Positions 40,486 through 45,068 of a DNA stretch of 45,068 nucleotides are shown here, one piece after another. A program made the position numbers and the translations under genes. Every line of letters begins with the position of its first letter. Within the stretch, counting starts at the first letter, position 1. Below the pieces are notes generated by a model. The model saw only the letters and a list, made by a program, of their open reading frames with translations. It made no database searches and had not been told where the DNA came from. The DNA comes from a virus. Location of the stretch: the IMG/VR virus record IMGVR_UViG_3300036719_004321, positions 1 through 45,068 of that record; one strand, given 5' to 3'.

Positions 40486-41154
40486 TTAGGTTGAAGATGG
40501 TTGAGTCCAGAAAAATTCCTCGGCTTGCGAAAAGGCCTTCGAGCCTCTCCGCCCATGGGTTTTTGCGTACATTTCGCACAGGCACGAAAGCATGCGATCC
40601 GATAGTCCACCCAGCGGACCTTGCTTCAACTTCTCGACCATGGAAGCGGCAAAGTCTCCGGGCATGCCGTCGATCGCTTTGATGAGCCACTCATTTGCTG
40701 AGGCGTGCTTTGCTTCTCTGGCCTTCATTTCCGATTCGATCCTGGCTTCGTTAAGCTCGTAGTCGGTTAGGCCACCGTTGACTGCTCGCTGCCGATCGAG
40801 TTCCGCTGCATAGGCAACCCTCTGAGCTTCGCGCTTCGCTTCTTTGATCGCATCCCGCTTGGCCTTGTTGATCTTGGCCATTTCACGTTCAGCGGCTTGC
40901 AGAACCCGATTGTCTGCTCGGTATACCTTCCGAACGCAATCCATTCCGACCTCGAAAGTCTTGCCGTCGCGGCTTTGGATCACGCACTCGTAGCGAATCC
41001 CTTGACCGCAGTACTTGCAACTCCCACCGGCTTGAACGTGACCAGGAGCAGCCGAATAGACATTTTCCCTGACGGCCACAAGCCGGAACGGGGATTGCCC
41101 CAATCCAGCAGACTCGAAAGGGTGTAGCGTCAGAAGTTCGTTCGCGTCAGTCAT
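40486..41154 (-). CDS. First early-operon protein: zinc motif plus coiled coil
   Basis: 222 residues. N-terminal ~85 residues: SCKYCGQGIRYECVIQSRDGKTFEVGMDCVRKV, a four-Cys zinc site of a type seen in phage- and plasmid-borne proteins. Residues ~85-150 are a basic coiled coil (AEREMAKINKAKRDAIKEAK); the rest is a helical domain. GAGGAG precedes the ATG, and a strong sigma-70-like promoter with an operator lies 20-50 nt upstream, so it opens the minus-strand operon. Confidence 0.75.
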   Translation of the reverse strand: MTDANELLTLHPFESAGLGQSPFRLVAVRENVYSAAPGHVQAGGSCKYCGQGIRYECVIQSRDGKTFEVGMDCVRKVYRADNRVLQAAEREMAKINKAKRDAIKEAKREAQRVAYAAELDRQRAVNGGLTDYELNEARIESEMKAREAKHASANEWLIKAIDGMPGDFAASMVEKLKQGPLGGLSDRMLSCLCEMYAKTHGRRGSKAFSQAEEFFWTQPSST

Positions 41155-41173
41155 AGTTTGTCTCCTCGCTCAC

Positions 41174-41202
41174 AGTATATCACCTGCATGATAAACCGTA
41201 AA
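41174..41202 (-). promoter_or_regulatory. Minus-strand early promoter
   Basis: On the minus strand, -35 TTTACG (41202-41197), 17-nt spacer, -10 TATACT (41179-41174), an excellent sigma-70 match, 20 nt upstream of the first early gene. The rest of 41155-41225 shows nothing else besides the overlapping operator. Confidence 0.85.
41177..41194. promoter_or_regulatory. Operator 1 (TATCA-N6-TGATA)
   Basis: Plus-strand sequence ATATCACCTGCATGATAA. It is an inverted repeat of TATCA and TGATA separated by 6 nt. It starts 2 nt after the -35 hexamer and overlaps the first three bases of the -10, exactly like operator 2 at 42857. 13 of 18 positions are identical between the two. Confidence 0.8.
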
Positions 41203-41225
41203 GAGTCATCGCATAAATTTTTGAT

Positions 41226-42077
41226 TCATCCAACTTTCGGCGGCAGCGTGCCTTGCCTCAAGCTCGACGACTCGATGTAGTGCTGCATTGCTACTCTGGG
41301 CCCGGAGCGATGGCCTAAGCTTTCGGCGGCGACAACCGCTCCCTCTGTCCGGTACAGCTCTGTGGCATGTGTCTTGCGTAATGTTCCAATGCCTTGCCCG
41401 CGTAGTCGATTAAATCCGATCGCACGAGCTTGGGCAAAGGCAAGCAGCTCGATACGTCTCATTCCGGACTTCGATAGTGGAAAGATCAAGTCGCGTTTCG
41501 GCTCGCGGATCGCTTCCAGAGCTTCAAATGTGGCAGAGGAAATTCTTGCACGATGCAAGGCTTGCGTCTTGCTTTGGACCACCGTTACGGATCCCGAGTC
41601 GAGATTGCACCACTCCAGCCTCCGCAGATCGCTCGGGCGTAGACCTGTGTCGTATCCAGTGCGGACCATTGCTTGGACGAATTTAGCGATCGGTATGCCG
41701 ATGCGTAACCTACCTGGGATCCCCTCACAGGCATCGAGCAACATCTTTACTTGTACCAGGGACCAGCTTTTGACTAGACGCTGAGGGATTTTTGGCCGAA
41801 AAACTCGCCGAGGATGGACATCACAAGCCCAGCCTCTATCAGCGCCAAAACCCCATACTCGCAACAAGGCGAGTCGGTAGTTGGCGACTGTGGTCGAAGC
41901 TTTGTCCTTCAACGATCGGAGAAAACCGTTGACATTTTCGTAGCTAAGGTCCTCGCCATTCGCCTCTCGCCCAAGGAACAATCCAAATTTTCCGCAAACT
42001 CGGTAATATTGGTCCAGGGTGACCTCGCGCAGATCGCACTCCATTGCGATTGCATCAACAATTTCAGCAATTCGCAT
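41226..42077 (-). CDS. int: Tyrosine recombinase integrase
   Basis: 283 residues. The N-terminal SAM-like core-binding region (VTLDQYYRVCGKFGLFL...) leads to a catalytic domain with Arg147 in DTGLRPSDLRR, Lys170 in VQSKTQ, Arg234 in GTLRKTHATEL, His256 in ESLGHRS and the nucleophile Tyr267 in MQHYIE. The usual His of the H-x-x-R box is Gly231 here, a known but less common change. The gene is immediately next to the tRNA-derived attachment site, as expected for an integrase that uses it. It ends 24 nt from the minus-strand operon's promoter region. Confidence 0.93.
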   Translation of the reverse strand: MRIAEIVDAIAMECDLREVTLDQYYRVCGKFGLFLGREANGEDLSYENVNGFLRSLKDKASTTVANYRLALLRVWGFGADRGWACDVHPRRVFRPKIPQRLVKSWSLVQVKMLLDACEGIPGRLRIGIPIAKFVQAMVRTGYDTGLRPSDLRRLEWCNLDSGSVTVVQSKTQALHRARISSATFEALEAIREPKRDLIFPLSKSGMRRIELLAFAQARAIGFNRLRGQGIGTLRKTHATELYRTEGAVVAAESLGHRSGPRVAMQHYIESSSLRQGTLPPKVG

Positions 42078-42116
42078 GATAAAACCTACCTTTCGCCGAA
42101 ATCTAGCTTATGAGTA

Positions 42117-42178
42117 CCGGATTGCTAATTCGGCGTAGGGTTAACTCCTTACCGCAGGTTCGAATCCTGTCCTCTCCG
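42117..42178 (+). other. attP/att core: 3' part of a tRNA-Ser(GCT) gene
   Basis: From the anticodon arm onward the sequence folds as the 3' portion of a class II tRNA. The anticodon stem is CCGGA/TTCGG with loop TTGCTAA (anticodon GCT, 42124-42126). It is followed by a ~20-nt variable arm, T-stem GCAGG/CCTGT with loop TTCGAAT, acceptor CCTCTCC and discriminator G. No 5' half (GGAGAGG and D-arm) precedes it; the upstream sequence is the integrase leader. This is what a phage carries to rebuild a host tRNA-Ser on integration. Phage genes flank both sides, so it is attP in free phage DNA or one att site between two phages. Confidence 0.85.
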
Positions 42179-42180
42179 CT

Positions 42181-42238
42181 TTCGAAAACGTGGGTGTTCC
42201 GGCCATTGGAACGTGCTACCCCGCGTTTTCGAATTTTT
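42181..42238 (+). terminator. Intrinsic terminator after the tRNA fragment
   Basis: Inverted repeat TTCGAAAACG (42181-42190) with CGTTTTCGAA (42224-42233), plus inner pairs GGGT/ACCC and TTCC/GGAA, followed by TTTTT (42234-42238). It may end transcription from a host tRNA-Ser after integration, or insulate the int-side from the rightward operon. Confidence 0.85.
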
Positions 42239-42299
42239 CCCAAGTCGGCGAAGCCTTGAAAATTTTTATGCCTTGGACGATAATTGGAGCATGATTCAA

Positions 42300-42509
42300 A
42301 TGCTAGACAAAAATCTGATCACGACGCTTCAAGCAGCAGACATGATAGGTTGCACGCAGAATCACGTTCGACTCATGCTCAAGCGTGGGCTGCTTCGTGG
42401 CGAAAAGATCAGCGGCAACCTGTGGCTTTGCGACAAGCGACATGTCGATCAGGTTGCTAAGCGACCGTCATCCGTGGGTCGGCCTCGTGGGGATAAAAAA
42501 AAGAAGTGA
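42300..42509 (+). CDS. HTH protein (excisionase-like), paralogue A
   Basis: 69 residues. ATG 42300 is chosen because GGAG lies ~11 nt upstream; longer readings run into the terminator. ITTLQAADMIGCTQNHVRLMLKRGLLRGEKISGNLW is a MerR/excisionase-type winged HTH, then a basic tail (SVGRPRGDKKKK). Next to integrase and attP, it is the best candidate for the excisionase. Its DNA and protein resemble the next gene over the HTH. Confidence 0.75.
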   Translation: MLDKNLITTLQAADMIGCTQNHVRLMLKRGLLRGEKISGNLWLCDKRHVDQVAKRPSSVGRPRGDKKKK

Positions 42510-42596
42510 TTTGGTAGCGGTTTAAGCGTTGCCTCAAACAACTGCCTCGTTGCGGGCGTGATTCCTTCGTCAAGTAAATCCCCCAGCAGATTGCCC

Positions 42597-42752
42597 ATGA
42601 TCGACAAGAACTACTGCACTGTCTCCGAAGCAGCGGAAATGATTGGTTGCACTAAGAACCATGTGCGACTGTTGTTGACTCAAGGGAAGCTGCGCGGAGG
42701 CAAAATTACGGAACGCTTGTGGCTTGTCGAAAAAAACACGTCGCGGAAATAG
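42597..42752 (+). CDS. HTH protein paralogue B with possible -1 frameshift
   Basis: 51 residues in the zero frame: VSEAAEMIGCTKNHVRLLLT and RLWLVEKN. It matches paralogue A up to LWLVEK, then the zero frame stops early. At 42730-42736 the slippery heptamer context A AAA AAC lies in the correct phase (codons AAA AAC). A -1 slip gives KHVAEIAKKPYKTGRPRGV, which aligns with KRHVDQVAKRPSSVGRPRG of paralogue A, ending at the stop at 42803-42805. So either programmed -1 frameshifting yields a 69-residue protein, or the gene is a frameshifted relic. The upstream Shine-Dalgarno is weak. Confidence 0.65.
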   Translation: MIDKNYCTVSEAAEMIGCTKNHVRLLLTQGKLRGGKITERLWLVEKNTSRK

Positions 42753-42848
42753 CCAAAAAGCCCTACAAAACAGGTAGGCCACGCGGAGTTCGGCCAAAAT
42801 CGTAGGGTAGCAAACTACCTTCTCCAAAAAAAAAAGCGTCGAGTAGCC

Positions 42849-42877
42849 TTGACGAAATATCACCATGGTGATATATT
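42849..42877 (+). promoter_or_regulatory. Rightward early promoter
   Basis: TTGACG (42849-42854), 17-nt spacer, TATATT (42872-42877); near-consensus sigma-70. Transcription would start near 42884 and run into the csrA-recE operon with a ~90-nt leader. The leader has an AGGGCA/TGCCCT hairpin and a GGAG Shine-Dalgarno. Confidence 0.85.
42857..42874. promoter_or_regulatory. Operator 2, perfect palindrome ATATCACCATGGTGATAT
   Basis: An 18-bp perfect palindrome sitting between -35 and -10 of the rightward promoter, overlapping the first three -10 bases. A dimeric repressor bound here would block RNA polymerase. Its twin is operator 1 at 41177. No repressor of the expected size is recognised inside the window. 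Confidence 0.85.
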
Positions 42878-42974
42878 CCAGGGACCGAGGGGCACAGGCG
42901 TAGCACCCTGCCTTCGGTAATGGCATCTAGGGCATCGTGCCCTGCCACAGTTTCTCTCACCTGGAGATTTTTCC

Positions 42975-43184
42975 ATGGCTGTGAAAACCGGGGCTCTTTT
43001 GTTGTCAAGACGACAAACCGAGTCGGTTCGTATTGTGTTCGGGGGCCAAACGTTGCTCCTGACTGTCGCAGAAATTGTTGGCCGCAAGGCCAAACTACTC
43101 TTCGAAGGTCCAGAGACTTTTGAGGTATCTAGGGTTGAAGCAAATCGCAAGTCGCGTCCCGAAACGAACGGGGGTGACAAGTGA
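42975..43184 (+). CDS. csrA: CsrA-like RNA-binding protein
   Basis: 69 residues. The core GALLLSRRQTESVRIVFGGQTLLLTVAEIVGRKAKLLFEGPETFEVSRVE follows CsrA/RsmA (L.LtRr.gEsi.I...i.itV.ei.g..v.LgieAP..v.v.R.E). Family members bind GGA motifs near Shine-Dalgarno sites and change translation. The N-terminus is ~7 residues longer and the start context shows CTGGAGATT in the leader, a potential autoregulatory GGA. First gene of the rightward operon; stop overlaps the next GTG. Confidence 0.85.
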   Translation: MAVKTGALLLSRRQTESVRIVFGGQTLLLTVAEIVGRKAKLLFEGPETFEVSRVEANRKSRPETNGGDK

Positions 43185-44113
43185 GCACTGTCTTCACACA
43201 TGATCGGGACTACGAGGTCCCGGCTGGTCTACATCCGGACATTCCATTCGAGGAGTATCGCGCATGGCCAGCTTTGTCAAACTCGACGCTGAGTCTAATG
43301 CGGCGATCGCCACTTCACTGTAGATCCGGTTTCGGTCCTGCGACCGAAGCCATGAAGCTGGGCAGCCTAGCGCACTGTGCTTTGCTGGAGCCTCTGGAAA
43401 TTATCAAGCGGTATGTTTTCATGCCGAACTATGCGAACCATCCTGATAACACCACGAAGGATGGCAGTCGATCCTATTCGTCAGCGACAACCTTTGTGAA
43501 GAACAAGGAGGAGGAGTTCACGAAGCTGCACCACGACAAAGAGATTGTCTCCGAGCAGTTCTACAATCAGGTGCTTGGTATGTCTCGTGCGTATCACCGA
43601 CACGAGTTGACGGCATCCTTGATCCGCAACGCCGAGAGGGAACTTTCCGCTCTCTGGTGGGACGAGGAGCTAGGAGTGTGGTGTAAAGCTCGGTTCGACG
43701 TGTTCCAGAATTCGTCAGACGGCCCGAGACACATCCTCGACGTCAAAAGCACTGTCGACGCGCGATCATTCGAACGAACGATTGCGAACTGGGGCTATCA
43801 CCGTCAAGCGGCCTTCTACTTGCGAGGCATGTGGGCCACGACCAAGAAAGTCTGTGGGGGCGATGAGTTCTACTTCACGGCCATCGAAAAGACTGAGCCC
43901 TATGGGATCCGGACAGCTCCAATGGATTTTGAAGCGATCCAGACCGGAAATTGCGAAATCAAAGAGCTAGTCGCTCTGTATCGCGAGTGTTCAACAAATG
44001 ATCGTTGGCCGGGCTATGACAGCCCGGAAGCTTGGTCCTTACCAGCGTGGTATGGCGAGCGAGCCGAGGATTCCGTCGAGCTTATGATCGACGGCGAAGT
44101 GCTGGAGGTATAA
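43181..44113 (+). CDS. RecE-like PD-(D/E)XK exonuclease
   Basis: 310 residues from a GTG that overlaps the CsrA-like stop. Matches phage exodeoxyribonuclease VIII-like (DUF3799) proteins: FEEYRAWPALSNSTLSLM, MKLGSLAHCALLEP, ALWWDEELGVWCKARFDVF (acidic strand), GPRHILDVKSTVDARSF (D-x-K motif) and GYHRQAAFYLRG (Q-x-x-x-Y). It would resect double-stranded DNA 5'-3' for phage recombination and replication. No separate Redbeta/RecT is seen; the next small gene is a candidate partner by position only. Confidence 0.9.
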   Translation: MSTVFTHDRDYEVPAGLHPDIPFEEYRAWPALSNSTLSLMRRSPLHCRSGFGPATEAMKLGSLAHCALLEPLEIIKRYVFMPNYANHPDNTTKDGSRSYSSATTFVKNKEEEFTKLHHDKEIVSEQFYNQVLGMSRAYHRHELTASLIRNAERELSALWWDEELGVWCKARFDVFQNSSDGPRHILDVKSTVDARSFERTIANWGYHRQAAFYLRGMWATTKKVCGGDEFYFTAIEKTEPYGIRTAPMDFEAIQTGNCEIKELVALYRECSTNDRWPGYDSPEAWSLPAWYGERAEDSVELMIDGEVLEV

Positions 44114-44119
44114 GCAGCC

Positions 44120-44443
44120 ATGCGAGTTACTGAACTATGTCCGTCTCCACACCTAGAAGCCCTGGATGTCGGAGACAAGATCGGTGACGAATGTACCGTC
44201 ACGATAAAGGGCGTCCACATCGCGGACGTTGGCCAGGAGAAGGTCAAAAAGGGGGTTGTTGTGTTCGATGAGTTCGATCGCGGCTTGGTTCTGAACAAGA
44301 CCAATTCGCGGATGATCGCTTCGATCCATGGAGCCCAAACCGATTCATGGAAGGGTAAGAAACTCGTCCTCTATCGTTCGGAGACGAGCTTCCAAAACAA
44401 GACGGTCCCCTGCATCCGCGTGAAGGAGGCGGTCAAGAAGTAA
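44120..44443 (+). CDS. Conserved small phage protein downstream of RecE-like nuclease
   Basis: 107 residues. The pattern IKGVHIADVGQEKVKKGVVVFDEFDRGLVLNKTN, then WKGKKLVLYRSETSFQNKTVPCIRV occurs in phage proteins next to recombination genes and may be an OB-like DNA-binding fold; unproven. GGAGG lies ~10 nt before the ATG. It ends just before the structured non-coding stretch. Confidence 0.65.
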   Translation: MRVTELCPSPHLEALDVGDKIGDECTVTIKGVHIADVGQEKVKKGVVVFDEFDRGLVLNKTNSRMIASIHGAQTDSWKGKKLVLYRSETSFQNKTVPCIRVKEAVKK

Positions 44444-44785
44444 GGGATCCATGCTCGGCAGTCGAGGGGAGAGGACCGGCTGTCGAGAGTGTGAGGATCG
44501 GCGGCGCAGTGAATTGCGCTTTGCGACAAGCGGCAATCGACAAGAGAAGCGGGCAACCGCAGAGACTCAAGCGAAAAGTGGGGTAAACACTTCGCATCCC
44601 AGAGGCCGTCTCAGGTGAAAACCCTGACCGATCCTTTCATCCGGTGGCAGCAAATTGCTGGTGATGCCAGCAGCGAGCGAAGGAAGCCAGCTTGGCCACA
44701 GTAATAGGCTTGGCACTTGAAGGCAGCAAGTTTGACCTAGGTAGACGCGATAAGCCCTGGGAACTGTCAGAAAACTCAGTCGCAA
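44444..44785 (+). ncRNA. Structured non-coding RNA candidate next to a tRNA
   Basis: 342 nt without a convincing gene but dense in inverted repeats: GCGCA/TGCGC (44505-44520), GCGG-GCAA-CCGC tetraloop (44549-44560), GAGAC/GTCTC (44562-44566 with 44608-44612) enclosing GCGAAAAGTG/CACTTCGC, TCAGG/CCTGA, TGGCA/TGCCA, GCTGG/CCAGC, ACTTG/CAAGT and GGCTT/AAGCC. The order and nesting suggest a folded RNA of several domains ending at the tRNA. It is not tmRNA and no group I intron core could be matched. Large ornate RNAs beside phage tRNAs (GOLLD, ROOL) are the nearest precedent, by context only. Confidence 0.5.
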
Positions 44786-44857
44786 GGATCGGTCGGTTAG
44801 TGGTAAGCCAGCGTCCTATAAAGGGCGTCCTCGCAGGTTCGATTCCTGCCCGGTCCT
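44786..44857 (+). tRNA. Phage tRNA with enlarged 8-nt anticodon loop
   Basis: Cloverleaf: acceptor GGATCGG/CCGGTCC (with one T-G pair), D-stem GGTT/AGCC with loop AGTGGTA, anticodon stem GCGTC/GGCGT (two G-T pairs) with loop CTATAAAG, variable CCTC, T-stem GCAGG/CCTGC with loop TTCGATT, discriminator T, no encoded CCA. The anticodon loop is 8 nt rather than 7, so the anticodon cannot be assigned (ATA, TAT or a four-base reading). Possible frameshift-suppressor, decoy or non-coding function. Lies directly after the structured RNA stretch. Confidence 0.75.
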
Positions 44858-44916
44858 TTTGCCAACCCATACCGGAGCGGCGTAATCGAGCGTACTACAG
44901 CTAACAAGGGTTCAGC

Positions 44917-45068
44917 ATGTCAACATCTGGTTTTTTTCATTCGATGATTGATTTTGCAGACAAGTTTAGCGACTTGGTGCAAGATCAAGCCAAATGGTCG
45001 CAAGACACATTTGGTAGCGATTTAGAACGAGGTCCTTTGGGTGCTTTGAAGCATTTGGAAAAAGAAGC
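44917..45068 (+). CDS. DUF550 / MazZ-like dATP/dGTP pyrophosphohydrolase, 3'-truncated by window edge
   Basis: First 50 codons only. FADKFSDLVQDQAKWSQDTFGSDLERGPLGALKHLEKEA matches the N-terminus of DUF550 proteins (QxxWSxxTFG...GPLGxLKHLxKEA). The family includes MazZ, a MazG-like enzyme that removes dGTP/dATP, known from phages with 2-aminoadenine DNA. AAGGG precedes the ATG. Active-site residues are beyond the edge. Whether the phage uses modified bases cannot be told; no PurZ gene is in the window. Confidence 0.75.
   Translation, partial: MSTSGFFHSMIDFADKFSDLVQDQAKWSQDTFGSDLERGPLGALKHLEKE

Noticed and set aside
44444-44857. Group I intron or tmRNA upstream of the tRNA
   Set aside because: The tRNA cloverleaf is contiguous, so it is not split by an intron; conserved group I P/Q/R/S elements could not be placed in order; no tmRNA tag frame or tmRNA 5' acceptor was seen.
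1-45068. Window ends joining as a complete circle (the last codons would read in frame into the first)
   Set aside because: Joining would fuse a DUF550 N-terminus to the middle of DUF5131, and both proteins would lack essential parts. In-frame joining has a one-in-three chance.

Overview
The window is most of the genome of a temperate tailed bacteriophage (a siphovirus-like phage with a Mu-type head module), either as free phage DNA or as a prophage. The host is probably a planctomycete. That is an inference from codon choice (moderate GC, very frequent CGATCG) and from the style of the proteins, not from a marker gene. Both window ends cut through phage genes: a DUF5131 protein on the left and a DUF550/MazZ-like nucleotide hydrolase on the right. 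Phage genes lie on both sides of the attachment site, so the sequence reads best as a circularly permuted phage genome with attP inside, with a little missing at the ends.

Layout. (1) 1-4.3 kb, plus strand: early/middle genes, namely DUF5131, a coiled-coil protein with expandable 54-bp repeats, winged-helix proteins and a replication-organiser-like protein. (2) 4.38-7.98 kb, plus strand: a cassette of small membrane proteins, a papain-like cysteine protease, a membrane-anchored thioredoxin-like protein, a holin-like protein and a CarF/TMEM189-type lipid desaturase, bracketed by a 37-nt imperfect direct repeat. (3) 8.1-11.7 kb: collagen-like fibre, other surface proteins and a LamG-like lectin protein. 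(4) 11.7-21.4 kb: small terminase candidate, large terminase, capsid protease/scaffold, lambda-D-like decoration protein, major capsid protein and head-tail connector/completion proteins. (5) 21.4-25.9 kb: tail tube candidate, chaperone-like protein, tape measure, distal tail protein. (6) 25.9-36.6 kb: a 1950-residue portal protein fused to a polyvalent tail (LPD1-zincin, 2H phosphoesterase, ParB-like nuclease and two copies of a SAP-like module), then MuF, a tail hub candidate, a cysteine-rich protein and a glycosyltransferase.

(7) 36.6-41.2 kb, minus strand: a tightly coupled operon of about fifteen small early genes, many joined by ATGA overlaps, including small zinc-binding and membrane proteins and one protein with an SSB-like acidic tip. 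(8) 41.2-42.3 kb: tyrosine integrase, attachment site (3' part of a tRNA-Ser(GCT) gene) and an intrinsic terminator. (9) 42.3-45.1 kb, plus strand: two paralogous HTH proteins, a strong promoter with an embedded palindromic operator, then csrA-like, RecE-like exonuclease, a conserved small protein, about 340 nt of apparently structured non-coding RNA, a tRNA with an 8-nt anticodon loop and the start of the DUF550 gene.

The most notable signals are the portal-polyvalent fusion; a pair of promoters (minus-strand early operon and rightward csrA-recE operon) with the same TATCA-N6-TGATA operator at the identical place between -35 and -10, implying one repressor controls both; the repeat-bracketed protease/thioredoxin/desaturase cassette in a phage with no recognisable glycosidase or amidase endolysin; and the structured RNA plus odd tRNA.
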